Of a DNA stretch of 64,000 bases, positions 11,291 to 23,552 are shown piece by piece. Made by a program: the position numbers and the translations under genes. The notes beneath the pieces were generated by a model, which searched no databases, was not told the DNA's origin, and saw only the letters and a list, made by a program, of their open reading frames with translations. Positions within the stretch are counted from its first letter, which is position 1; each line of letters starts with the position of its first letter. The stretch is from Gnetum montanum (lineage: Eukaryota > Streptophyta > Gnetopsida > Gnetales > Gnetaceae): contig MNCI01030039.1 in assembly GCA_015680685.1 (NCBI GenBank), positions 90,444 through 154,443 on the forward strand, in the 5' to 3' direction.

Positions 11291-13927
11291 GGTGCCTTAT
11301 CACTAGCATATGGTTGCATATAGGGGTTATCCATCATTTTGGCCAATATGTTAAGCTTATTATTCATTGGAATCTACTTAGAGTAAGAATTTGGATTCGT
11401 CTCAATCCGGTAATAATGGGGTTTGCAATGGGACTAGTAATGCTATTCAGAGATGTTAAAGGAAATGACCATTGTAAATGGTGCCATTAGTTGGATTACA
11501 TACACATACACTTGTGGAGCTATGGCAACAAATTTTCCTATCCAGATATGACTATAGATAGGAATTTCACATTGGCTCACTTAAGTAATGGAAAGAATCG
11601 AGTTTATTCAGATCCAAGTGTTAGTGGAAAAAAATGAAATAAAGAATAATAATAATATAAAATTAAAAATAAGAATTTTAGAGGCCATGTGGCCTACAAG
11701 GCACATAGGCTTGCTTGGGGCTGCAAGGTTCATGGGAGTGGTCACAGAGGCCCTAGGGCCTACACCACCAAAGGTAGCACATTTGGGACCATAGAAGGGA
11801 TGACTCTACCATTGCATGTTGTCAAACCTTTGCACCCACCCCTTTCTCTGTGATGCACCATAACACCTTTGATCCTTGCAACCTGACCAACCTACCATGA
11901 CACTATGTTGTCCATTGTAAGCATACTACATAGTCTCCATCTGCATCTTGTGCTTACCAAACCTCAGCTTGTAACCTACCTACAAGAATTTTTTCTGCAA
12001 GCCGCTCTAGCACTATAGGGGCCACATAGCCCTACAAGGGTAATACAACCTTTGTTTGGGGGCCAACCATCCTCTATCACTACCACATTTCACCACAACC
12101 TCGGCCATATTCCAAGCACATCGATGCCATGCACACATGTCCATGCATCCTCTACCACTCCCACAAATTTTCCAATGCCACTATTGCCCATAATCCATGC
12201 TGATCCCCTCCTCCTCCATGCTCATCAGTGTAGAGCTAGCATGGATGAGATCCACGTTGGACAAAAAACCACTAATTCATGTTGTCGTGCCTCTTTTCCA
12301 TGCTGGTCAATGTGGACCTAGCATGGATTCTACTCAGCCATGTTTTCATGCCTCTTTTCCACATTGGTCAGCATGGATCTAGCATGGAGGAGACTGACCA
12401 TGCCATCGCAGCAATGCATGCAGACTGACAAAACCCCTACATGCACTATATAGGCCCTACAACAAGCTATGCTGCCACTTCTTACTTCCCACCCCTAGGC
12501 ACATACAACACCACTTACCTCTATGCAATGACCTCAACCCTTGGAGCCAATGTTGACTATGGCCATGGCATTGGCCATCAGTGCCACAAGTGAGGCATGA
12601 CCAAACAAAAATCCTACCATTCTGGCTACCACTGTTTTTTGTCTAATCCCTCCCTCATCATTGTGTGCACATTGCTCCCTTCCCACACTACCATTGTTAG
12701 CCTCCATAGGCTAGCCTGGCTTTCATAGGTAGCCATTATTAACAAATGTGCCAGGGTTTGGTCTTGCCCTACACCAAAATCCTAATGGGCACTATAGAAG
12801 CCCTTCAACAGGCCGTGCAATCATAGCCTAATATCACCTAGAAAACCATTGTCCTTGCACCACCATTAACACCAAGAGAGTTCCCAAAAGGGATGTGATG
12901 GTGAATGACTATCCATTCATAGCATCGCTTCCAATTTCAATAGAGCATGTGCTCACAATTCAATAGTTTCTTGGAGGTGTGGCTGCAAATCGGCTAAAAT
13001 GATGAAGAACATGATGGTAGAGAGGACACTAAGGAACACATAGTGGGAAAGGTTTTTGGAAGAATGATAATGTAAAGCACACAAACAATGCATGATAGAA
13101 AGGAATGGAAAATGCTGGCAAGGTAATGCCAAGTGGTGGTGTTGCCTAGCAACATGTGATGAAGGTGCCATGATGCATAGTGTAATCTTCATGGGCCTGC
13201 ACACCTATTTGCTAGGCCTACACAACCTTCTCCAAGGCCTCGATAGGCCATGTGGCCTTGAAAAAATTTTTCATTTTTTATTGAATTTCAAATGAATGAA
13301 TTATAAACCTCATGGAAAGTACACATAAGAAAGGGTTAGTTAGGAAATTACTTGGAGTCGTTAGTTGACTTACACTCAAAACTATAACCAGCCCAATCCA
13401 TCTATGTTCGTGTAATAATTCAATGAAGAAATATTAATGAAGAAATAGACTAATTATGCACCAAGGCAAACAACCAAAGTTAAAAAGTATTACAAAAAGG
13501 ATAAATATTGCAATTTTTTTTGGAATTGATGAAAAAATTAGATCTTCCTTTTATTATCTTAAGGTGACTTCTATTTTAAATCAACAAATTATTCATAATT
13601 TCTATACTTGCATTTCACCATAGTATCTATCTAGTCAAGCTGTAAGCTTCTTCATGAGTTGATATTTGCTATAATAATCTCAACTTGGATGGCTTTAAAG
13701 AGTTAACATGGTATTTTCCATAAAATCTTTTACAGATTTCTTAGTATTCCATGAAAATTTAGGAAAATAAAAAAATTTATTATACTAAATTTAATACTAT
13801 TTTGACCTTTGTTATTTTACCTTGTTCACCTAGTCTTATTCTATTTTACCTCAATATCATTTTATTCTACCTTGTTTTATCAAGCTTTACCTTGTAGTGA
13901 CCTTGTCAATGAAATAGGCCCCTACCA
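11291..13927. other. D interior, unassigned, with local CATGG-rich repeats
   Basis: No convincing gene. Much of it is probably further decayed exons and introns of the antisense ORF. About 12220-12390 contains three imperfect copies, roughly 60 bp apart, of a segment with GGTCARYRTGGAYCTAGCATGG. AT-rich simple repeats (AAT)n occur at 10765-10790 and 11645-11660. Confidence 0.4.
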
Positions 13928-15133
13928 TTGCCTACCACGGTCTAAAACTGACAAAATCTAACTTGGTTTAACTTCATTCTTTCATCACCTAGCCTTGCTT
14001 GGACCTTGTTTGACTTGATTTGACATTAATTGATGTCATTTAACATCAACATAGCCTTATGTGACCCTTATTCAACATCATTTTATGTGGTTTTGATCAT
14101 AATTTAGCCTTTATTTGATCTAGTTATGCATCATTTGACCTATGTTTCACCTTGTTTTCTTCAACTTATCCCTTATAACCTTTATTAACCACATTTAGCC
14201 TTTGGTTAGCCTTTAATTGGTGTTAGGCAATGGGTTTGACCATTATTTAACACCATGTAACCATGGCCTACCAAGACCTTAAACTAGCAACATGGCCCAC
14301 TAAGGCCTAAAACTAGCAAAGTATAATCATAGTTGACCACATTTGACCTTATAATATCCTTAATGACCTTCATTGGCCATGCTTTGACCTATTTTGACAT
14401 CAGTTTAATTGGTTTTGACCTACTTTTACTTTAGTATTAATGCATTTTTACATGTATTTTTACATTATTTTATCATTTTGTTACACGAGTACCACTTGAT
14501 GTGCTTGTGTTGTCATGCATACTGAGCCAAGGGGATGAGGAAGCAAACTCAACTAGTCTTAAAGCCTTGATAAACCCCTCTCGTGATGTTGTCCAAGTTG
14601 ACCTTATGTACCCAAACATTGAGCTTTGTAACCATTATACTATGCAACCATAACACCCTAAAGAAGCCTAATGATCATTAACTTTGACTCTAAAAACATC
14701 ATGAAGGGTCCCTTACTCAGAATTTCCATCTAAACACAATGGTGATGGGAAAACACATGAAACCAAGTTCCTTACCAAAACTTTAGCCTACTCGTTACCT
14801 TATCGAGCATGTGCAATGCAACATTAAAGCCACTACATAGCATTGCTTACATTTAACACTCACACGTTTTCTTAAAGTGTTGTTTACTATTGTTGACAAG
14901 TCGTAATGAATGAATGAGGTTGAAAACTTTGATGACCTACAAAAAATAAGCCTACATGCCATCTTTTCACAATAGAGGAACCTCTTTCTATAGCTTGCCA
15001 AGGCCTTAAACCAACACCATGGTCTGCTATGGCCTTAAATTGGCACCACGGTCAACTATGATATTAAACTAGCAACAAGGCCTACCAGGGCCTTGAACTA
15101 GTATCATGGCCTACCACAGCCTTAAACTGGGAA
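13928..15133 (+). repeat. D hairpin-unit cluster 2
   Basis: Units occur at 13928, 14265-14318 (two) and 14992-15133 (five). Examples are GGCC-CACTAA-GGCC with TAAAACTAGCA and GGCC-TACCAG-GGCC with TTGAACTAG. Several stems are now imperfect (for example GGCC/GACC). All are in the sense of D. They fall on the far side of the antisense ORF from cluster 1. Confidence 0.7.
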
Positions 15134-15532
15134 CATTGGTGATTTAGGTAGGTTGGTTTTACCATTTCATATGGCTTGCATACATTGTAATGTTATAACA
15201 TGTTCTATTTGCTCAGTTTTCTTGTTCCCTTGGAGTAGTGTTTATAAGATGAAGCTTGGGCCCATCGCAAAGGTGTCACTTCTTATGAAAGCAAGTCATC
15301 ACGTGATCTTAATGAAAAAGATTTGGTGAGTTTGTCTTACTATGTTAAGAGTGCTTGTGCCATTTACCTCCATCTAGCACCACTCCTTGAGCCCAACCCC
15401 ATAGCCTAAATATAACCTTCCTTACCCTCAACAACAATGTTGGCCAATGTCTCATACTCATACATCATAGCCATGTGACATCTTCTTCATCATGCTCCAT
15501 CATCAAGGCCATTGAATATAACTGATGAACCA
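15134..15532 (+). other. D interior up to the A1 insertion
   Basis: No gene seen. Part of it (about 15210-15300, with GTGTTTATAAGATGAAGC) resembles C near 35515-35545, which supports common ancestry of the 3' halves of C and D. It ends with ATAAC, the left flank of A1. Confidence 0.5.
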
Positions 15533-16259
15533 CAATATTGCATCCATGATATCGAGTCCACGATATTGGAGCCTTCCAAGCGATATCAAGCATCTGATAT
15601 TGGGACCTACCTCGTTGCCTATAAATAAGAGGTAGGTGCACTTGGTTTGGCAATTGATTAGTTAGAACCTTACCCAAACTCTTGCCTTTTCTCCCTCTTA
15701 GAGTTAGAATTATTTCTGTGTGCCCATAGTAGGAGTCATAAAGTGAACTAATCTTTATTTGAGCATTGTATACCTAAGCACACCTTGTGTATGGCAATAA
15801 AGACGAACTTTGTGATAAACCTTGTAGCATTCAGAATATTTTAATAAATGTTAATTACTATTACTTAATTCTTTCCTTAGTTAATTAATGTTCTCTCTCT
15901 CACCCTACAACTCTCTTAAGTAAGCACACTCAGTATGACAACTTTGAGCATGCGTGTAACACTTGGTAACCCAGTAATGATTAGCATTTGGTAATCCCAG
16001 TAGTATTGCACTAGTTTAGGATGTGTATGGTAAGTAAGAATGGATGCTGGTGTTAGTACCAATTAAAGCATAGTTGAGTAGTTAAATTAAATTAGTTACT
16101 TAGTTATCTCTCTCTCCTCCCTTTGTAGCACCAAGACATAAAAAGATAAAAAACTATAAAAATCATGTACCTCAAGTTTACTTAACCATACAATCATGCT
16201 ATACATGTAAGCTTGGGAAGAAAATGATTGACCAACCCATCCTTATTCCACAAAGGCGC
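15533..16259 (+). repeat. A1 5' LTR, left part
   Basis: Aligns over its length with 56841-57590. U3 has decayed GATATC palindromes (CGATATTG, CGATATCA) followed by TATAAATAAGAG near 15622. Breaks off at CAAAGGCGC where A3 inserted. Confidence 0.9.
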
Positions 16260-17201
16260 TGATGAGCGGTGAGGTACCCCCATGCTCAACCATACGAATA
16301 CAAGTGTTTCACGCACGATCCAGTAAAATTCCAAGGACTAAGTGCCTATGTGCCTTTGTGGAACAAGGACGGTTTGGTTGATAATTATCTTCCCAAACTT
16401 ACTTGTATGTCACAATTGTATGGTTAAGTAAGTTTAAGGCATATGATTTTTATAGCTTTTATGTTTTTATGTCTTGTTGCTAATAAGAGAGGAGAGAGAG
16501 AGATAACTAAGTGACTAATTTAACTTAACTATTTATTAACTAGGACTTAACTAATCCTAACACCAGTATCCATTCTCACTTGCCGTACACATCCTGAACT
16601 AGCGCAACACTACTGGGATTACCAAATGCTAATTGTTACTGGGTTACCAAGTGTTACACGCATGCTCGAAGTGATCGTACTGTGTGTGCTAATAACAAAA
16701 ATGTAAAGTACATAAAATAAAATAAAATAAAATAAATGTAGAAGAAAATAAAATAAAATAAATGAGAAAGAAAAAAAATCTCAAGTGCTACAAGGATGAA
16801 TCTGAGAGCTCATCTTTATTACCGTACACAAGGTATGCTCAGGTACACAATGCTCAAATAAAGATCCATCTACACTTAGACCTCCTACTATAGGCACTTG
16901 GAAAATACTCTAACTTGACTCCTAAAAGACTTCCTCCCTAATTGTATGCTTGGGCACTATATTTATAGGCTTGGAAGCAACTATTCTAATAATTACAAAA
17001 ACTACCACTCTAATTTTAGAGAAACTACAACTCTAATTTTAGAGAAACTGCCCCTCTAATTTTAGAGAAACTACCACTCTAATAATTAGAAAAACTACCA
17101 CTCTAATAATTAGAAAAACTACTACTCTAATAATTAAAATAAATTTCTAGAGTAACTGCTCTAATAATTAGAATAAATTGCTAGAGTAACTGCTCTCATC
17201 A
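16260..17201 (-). repeat. A3 3' LTR
   Basis: 942 bp, paired with 23553-24419. R/U5 matches the A1 and A4 LTRs, but upstream of TATAAAT (16961-16967, minus sense) the GATATC array is replaced by TCTAATWATTAGA-type palindromes. An (AAAAT)n tract lies at about 16708-16762. Confidence 0.9.
16975..17195 (-). repeat. U3 palindrome array of A3
   Basis: About eight units of roughly 26 bp, each centred on TCTAATTTTAGA or TCTAATAATTAGA, lie between the TATA-like box and the LTR start. The 5' LTR has fewer units (about 24290-24410). This explains most of the length difference between the two LTRs. Confidence 0.85.
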
Positions 17202-19230
17202 TACCCCTAGGACTGAATGAAAACTTGTCCTTGAGTTCCTTACAAAATATTGGAAAGGTATGGGATTATTGACTAATTGACAACTAATGGTGGAATGGGA
17301 TGATAGACTCAACATGCCCAATGAATGGATCAATAAGTATATTACAACATTAGTGTTTATGACTATTGTGGTGAACAATCATACATAAATGACATCCAAA
17401 CCTTTATTTGGTAGCTTGAAGAGAAAAAGAGAGAGAGAAAGAAGATGGAGTGTGTTGCCACCAATGTCAAAATTATGCCTTCCATTGTTTATCCATAGCC
17501 ATGCCACCAGACTTTCTCCTTTCGTAAATGCTCCAGTTCTAGTCCATCCTGCATGCTTCCTCCAAGCCCAATCCGTTGTTTGTATGATCATCATCTACAC
17601 ACACAACACAGTCACAAATGAGCAAAGATAGATAAACCATAATGCAGTTGATACCTTACCTCGATATGAAGCTCATTGGCTGAGTTGTGATTATGGCAGA
17701 AATTGGTTCAGAGATTTATCACAAGTGACTACCCAAGGTGTAGGGGTTAGGTGAATAGTAAAATGAAGAAAATTAAAAAATTTGTGCCAGGCCCCCCACG
17801 ACTAAGAGTAAACCTCCAGTAGCTATAAGATGGAAAAATCTGATGAATAAGAAAGATGGAAAAAATATCAATGACAACACCAATAAAATGAATGTCATGG
17901 ATGGGGATGAAACAAGAAATGATTGATTGTAGGAAATGTTTAAGGGAAAGAAGTTAACAATTGCACCAAAAAGAAATACCAGTGGGTCCTCCCCAAAGCA
18001 AGCTCATGCCTTTTATTCCTTGACAAACCCACAAACCAAAGAGTCCGTAGGCTATAGGAATGTCATTTGGAAGCAAGAGTTAAAAATTTACCCACAATAA
18101 ATCACCAAAGAAAAAAATGCATTAACCTAGAACAGACTAATGATAAAATTGGCAATGAGGTGGAAAATGGGAAGAAAGATGGAGAGGAGAGAATGGAATA
18201 GAATCCCAAGAAAAAGGTTGTGTAAAGCCCCTTGTGTATTTTATGGTTAATGTGATTGAGTAGAACTCAACCTAAATCTAGACTCAAACAAACCACATCT
18301 AGTCACCTCACATCAACACACTTGATCAATCCATCCACTTGAAGTAACAAGAATGCTTCCACAAAGAGTCACCACCATTCCGAGGAGAGTGAGATGGAGA
18401 AGTAGGAAGCGAGAAAGGGCCTTAGATGGGTAACATGTCTTTCCAGTTCCATAACACGTGCTTGTAGCCCATATTTCTTTATTATGTCTAAGGGGTGTGC
18501 TTTGAATTCCCACCTTTTTTTTCTTCTTTTTTTTTCTTTTTTTTCTTTTTTTTTCCGTGTGAGAACCACACCATGCAAAGAATTATTTTTACTCACTCAG
18601 CATCCTGATTTTTGAACAATGTCAGAATGGCAAAAAATCCAAGAAAAAGCATCCAAGCACCTAAGAGAATGGCCATCACAAATGCATCAAATTTCCTTGA
18701 AGTCACACCCTTTTCATCCTTTGAGTCTTTCCTTGGTTTGAAAAATACCTAGCCCCCAATTCATTAAAAGGTTACTTATAAAAAGGGGGCTATATAGTTC
18801 CAAGCCAAAGGAGACCATAGAGTTATATGGATGAGTGGACGACGTGGACTCATTGCTTGTTTTACCAAAAGAACCATACCTTAATATCAACATCATAATT
18901 CAAAGGTAAAAACCAAACATTAGCAATCAATATGATATAATTCAATCCACCATCATGAGCACTTATTGGATGATGAATAAAAGTAAATCAAGGAATTAAA
19001 AATAGTAAAAATATGAATGATGGTGTAGAAAAAAAAAAGAAAAGTTGGAAAAATGTGTAAAACAAAAATGTGTGAAACAAAAACATGTAAAAGAAATGTA
19101 TAAAAAATTCAAAAAGAATTGAGGGCCTAAAATGGTTAGCATAGGTGGCCATATCCTCCACGATTGAGTTGGAAGGAGGAGATTTGAAATAGTGAGCAAG
19201 GTTGTCCACCAAGAGAGGTAGCATGTGTAC
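17202..19230 (-). repeat. A3 3' non-coding region
   Basis: Shared with 54914-56840 of A1 (opposite strand). It occupies the env-like position of Athila elements, but stops interrupt every frame in both copies. The polypurine tract is CTAGGGGTA beside the LTR (17202-17210, minus sense). A T-rich run lies at 18508-18556. Confidence 0.7.
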
Positions 19231-19432
19231 TGGCTATCCTAAGCTCATGGAAATTTTTGGTTTGTTGTATGTTGATCAAAAGTTTCTTATTTGGGCTCTC
19301 AGGTTTGTATATTGTCATGGCCCCTGAAGGAAAAGTTGCATAAATAATATAAGGTCCTTTCCATAGTGTTTGAAATTTAGTACATTGTGGTACATGTGTG
19401 GGATTCCAGTAGAGAACCTTATCTCCTTAGGT
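19231..19432 (-). pseudogene. A3 integrase C-terminal fragment
   Basis: The minus strand encodes GDKVLYWNPTHVPQ, then LWKGPYIIYATFPSGA, then MTIYKPESPNKK. This is the C-terminal domain that follows the catalytic core in Ty3/gypsy integrases (the G-K-F...W-x-G-P pattern). It joins the RT frame directly at about 19430, so RNase H, zinc-binding and DDE domains are absent. Confidence 0.8.
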
Positions 19433-20400
19433 CATGACATTGTTTATTAAATTCCTTGTGCTCGAAAGGTATGTCCTTTTTCGTTAATTCCACCAATGGT
19501 TTGGCAACCTTTAAAAATTTCTCAATAAATCTCCTATAGTAGCCAATATATCCAAGGAATGATTGAATATCTTTGATAGTTTCCAGTTGATGGGTAATTC
19601 CATGGATAATTTTGATTTTCTTGGGGTCTACCTCTATCCCTGTGTGTGAGATTTTGTGTCCTAGTACTATGCCTTCTTGGACCATCAAATGAATTTTCTG
19701 CCAGTTCAGCCTCAAATTGGTTTCTACACATCTTTTTATCACTTGCTCTAACCAATCCAAGGCTTGATCAAAGTTTGCTCCATAGGTGGAGAAATCGTCC
19801 ATAAAAACTTCTACACCATTTCCTATCTGCTGTTGGAAGATGCTTAGAACTAGTCGTTCAAATGTTTCAGGGGGATTGTACAAGCCAAACGACATCTATT
19901 TGTATGCAAACGTTTCCCAAGGACTAGTGAACATAGTCTTGGCTTGGTCTTCTGGGGCTATTTGTATTTGGTTATATCCATCCAGAAAATTGTAATAGCG
20001 ATGCCCTACGATGGTGTCTAAGACTTGGTCAACAAATGGCAATGGAAAGTGATCTTTGAATGTTGCCATATTTAGTAGCCTGAAATCTATGCACACCCTC
20101 CATTTGCCTCCCTTTCTAGGCACAATAACTAAGGGGCTAACCCATTTACTATTAGCAATGGGGTATATGAACCCAGCCTTGAGAAGTTATTTGATTTCTT
20201 CCTTAACTACTTGCTTCAGCTTAGGGTTCAATCACCTCTGTGGTTGTCTTCAAGGCTTCATGGAGGGATCAGTATAAATTCTATGTTGGCATATCTTAGG
20301 ATTTATTCCAATTAATTCAGGATATGACCAAGCAAAGGCTTTTGACCATCTATTGATTACCTTCAGTAGTTTTTATTTCTGTTGAGGAGCAAGCTTAGCG
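19433..20400 (-). pseudogene. A3 reverse transcriptase domain
   Basis: The order is AWSYPELIGINP, then LLKAGFIYPIANSKWVSP, then WRVCIDFRLLN, FPLPFVDQVLD, FLDGYNQI and the catalytic VFMDDFS (both Asp present), then LNWQKIHLMVQEGIVLGHK, SFLGYIGYYRRFI and KPLVELTKK. F-M-D-D in place of Y-x-D-D and the GIVLGH motif are typical of Athila/Tat-type RT. Stops occur before LLKAG, after FAYK and in the linker, so it is broken but is the best RT of the Athila-like copies here. It ends abruptly near HKEFN at the deletion joint. Confidence 0.85.
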
Positions 20401-21443
20401 TTGATAATTATCAGTTTTCCATTTTTAAGGAACGTGTATTCCATACTGGTGGGCAATGATTTCAGCTCGAGGGGCTCCTACTTAAATTTCTTAGGGATTT
20501 TCAACTTCCCCCAGTTGACATTTTCAAGGTTAATACTTGGAAGTTGGTGGTGGACCTGCCCTAATGCGTCTATGCTATTGATGTAAGTGCAAGTTAAACC
20601 CTTAGTTGGTTCCATGCATATGAGTGAACTACTTTCTTGATCAGCTGTCAATCATTGGGTGCCTTCCTATTGCGTGGCTACTACATATAGTCATCTTTGT
20701 ATGTTGATCACTTGTGCACACAGATTACATGCAAGAAATATTAAACTTTGCACAAACCATGACCTCTGCACACAATTACACCCTGTGTCACTGTATGCAA
20801 TGCATAGAACTTTCTTCTTCTTGATCTTTCCAAATGTACTTTCCTTTGATATTTCTAGGGAAAGATCATAGATTCCTAGGTATGTGTCGATGGTGCTTAG
20901 CCATGCTCTTCCCATTATGATTGGGAACTACCCCTACATTATTTACCTGAATCACTAGAAATTCAGCTGGGTACGACCACCCACAAACAATGGTAACAAT
21001 TTTTTCACTAGTCCCAATGGGACAATGATGGACTAGTCAGCCAACTCTAGATGGATGTTGCTCTTTTTTAATGGAGGCAGGTTCCAGGCCTTGTACATTT
21101 CTTGAAAAATCAAGTTGATACTAGAACCTGAATCTAAAAGAGCCTTACATGACACATTTCTAGTGATTTGTAAGTATATCAGAGGACTCCCAGGATCAGA
21201 GAATTTCCTAGGAAGGTGGCTAGCTTCGATCCAATCGATGATGACATGTGTTAGCATGACCATATGCATTGAGTGTGATGATTTGGTTGAAGGGGCTTTC
21301 AAAGTTTTGATTGATATTAATGCATCTAAAGAATCATCCACTTGTGATTGGAAGGGCTTAGTTGGTCTATTGGTTCTAAAGGAAGGTCTTTTCTTCATGT
21401 GGTTGTTGGAACCAATAGTAGGTTGAGAGTTAATAGCCATCAT
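20401..21443 (-). pseudogene. A3 protease and PR-RT linker
   Basis: The protease active site LLDSGSSINLI is intact (about 21130). Then follow EMYKAWNLPPLKKSN, degraded GWSYP-type sequence and MGRAWLSTIDTYLGIYD (about 20910). A linker to about 20400 matches A1 54140-54340. Stops fall after LELAD and in the NNxxG segment. The PR is continuous with gag upstream. Confidence 0.8.
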
Positions 21444-23416
21444 GGCATTATGTTGCTACGGCTAGGTAGGGATTTCACCCTACATAGTTGGAGTAGGTGG
21501 TAGTGGAGCTATTGGTGGAAGAGATGTGGCCAGATGAGAAGGATGATATGCTTACAGAATATTGCCTCTAGAAGAGGGAGTCCCATAATACTCATGGGCT
21601 TGCTAGTGAGGTTGAGGAGTGACAATGATGGTAACTTTGCCCTTACCCTCGCTATGTGCATGTTCAACCTCTTTCTTTTTTCTTTTCTCACTACCTTACT
21701 CTCTAGATTCTTATGCTATTTTAAGAATAGTTTGAAATCTATTGTCTAAGGAATCCCACATTTGTTCTACCTTTGCCAAAACTTCTAATGTTATCTTTTG
21801 GATAGGCAAAGTTTTCCTATTCACCATCTCTTTGAGTGGTGACTCTTCTTCATCCTCACAAAATCTTACTCCCCTCTTCCGAAGGGAAGGATCTCTATTA
21901 TACTCTTCTACATTTTCTCTCTTCCATAGCTCACCTTCTTCCTTAGCAACTTGCTCCAATAATCTTTAAATTTGATGGGACCTAAGCTTGGATAGTCTTC
22001 CTTGGGCATAAGTCCCAAGGGTTCTTCTTGTTTCATGCCTAAGCCCATCCATGAGATGGTGCAGCTGATCCCTTGCAAATAGCCATGGCCAAGACAATGA
22101 TGTAACAGTGTAGAGTATTAGCCCATGGTAGCATCCAAGGGTTCATGTCCACCTTGTTTCTAGTCTTGGATTTTCTTTTGCAGGTTGGACACTCGGGAGT
22201 ACATTTGGTACTTATCGTTGAATAATTCTAACATAGTACTCCATCTACAAATAGATTCTAGTTCTAAGGACGAGTACTAGCTTTTCGCTTCTTTAACTAG
22301 TGTCTGCAGGAACAACTTAAGTTTTTGCCATTCGTATTCTATGTTTTGTAAGGCACACATATCATGGAATTCTTGTAAATGATTCTGAGGATCAGTGTTG
22401 TATCCCCCTTCAAATTATGGGATATTGTTCATATCTAATCTCTTGATCCTACTATCTTTGTGGTGCCTTGTTGGAATTCTAACACCCTCAGTTATCTCTA
22501 ACATACGTCGAGTAGTAAGTAGGAGTTCATCATGATCATCTCTTCCATGGCGTCTATGATGCCTATGTTGTTCCCTACTCTTCCTTCTTCTATGTTGTGA
22601 CTCTCTAGAGTGTCCTTGTCCCCTTTCTTGGCTGTTTCATCTATGACTTCAACTTTTCTTACCTTTATCCCCATGATCTTTTTCTTTATGACTACATCTG
22701 GATACTAAAGGAGAGGGTGAAGGAGATGATGAAGGTGAAGAAGAAGGAGAATCGTCATCATGATGGTGTCTACTACCTTCTCTTCTATGGTCTCGACCCC
22801 GATCATGATTGCGATCAGAATGTCCACCTTTATCATGAGTTCATGTCCTTTTTTTGGATCCTTTATGCTCATGGGTATCAGAACCTGGGTTATGAATAGT
22901 GAAATAAAGGTTATGATACACACCCCCTTAGCCAAAGTCAAGGGGATGAACATCGTTATGTGGACAACTACCTAAGGTAGGTTCACCACCCTCATTTTCT
23001 CTTAAGACATGTGGGGCATCCTATGACCACTTACCCTTCAAAGGCTTATGATGTCTCTCCTGTTGCAAGTCCCTTTGACATTGTGCCTCCGTGGGATGGT
23101 ATTATCTCAAGTCATGGTCTTGCATAATGTATTCTGCATGTAAGTGCAGCATGCCAATTCGTGTGAGAGCATGAAGAAGCATGCTTGGGACTGAACGATC
23201 GGGAGGTAACACTATGTTACCTTCTAAATCTCGCCAATGCAGTTGTTCATCCCGGTGGAGGATAAAGGTAAATTTTGGTACATATTCATTAGGATGAACA
23301 TATACCACACGAAATTGTTGAGGAACTGGCAGATCAACATCATGTGTATTACATTGTCGATTGTTTCATGTTTCAGACCTAGGCGGTGAGGTGCTTTCGT
23401 ACGAAGAAGGAGACAT
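21444..23416 (-). pseudogene. A3 gag remnant
   Basis: ATG at 23416 (MSPSSYEST...) is the same start used by A1 and A2. The N-terminal block includes VVYVHPNEY, FTFILHRDEQ, GNIVLPPDRS and MLLHALTRIGM. The gag core is frameshifted but recognisable around 22200-22420. EQVAKEEGELWKREN and VNRKTLPIQKIT (21711-21959) match A1 and A2. Several stops. Confidence 0.75.
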
Positions 23417-23533
23417 ATTTGTCTGTTCAATGTGCAATGTACTCTTGTTTATTATTTTCTTAGTCAACCCTAAGGGTTCATTCCAATGATATGAATGATT
23501 TCCTATGTTCTAGTTAGCGCACAAACAATTAAG

Positions 23534-23552
23534 TCCCTGGCAATAGTGCTAA
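23534..23552 (-). other. A3 primer-binding site
   Basis: TTAGCACTATTGCCAGGGA on the minus strand, abutting the LTR; a decayed tRNA-Asp type site. Confidence 0.75.

Noticed and set aside
12052-12382. Two overlapping His/Ser-rich plus-strand frames
   Set aside because: They arise from the CATGG-rich local repeat; the two frames overlap and neither has a domain.
15533-16259. A separate solo LTR
   Set aside because: It continues at 24420-24513 after A3 and pairs with 56841-57666 with a near-matching target duplication, so it is the A1 5' LTR.
17202-19230. env-like gene in the A3 and A1 3' regions
   Set aside because: Position fits Athila env-like ORFs and short peptides are shared by both copies, but every frame is broken and no signal peptide or membrane segment is clear.
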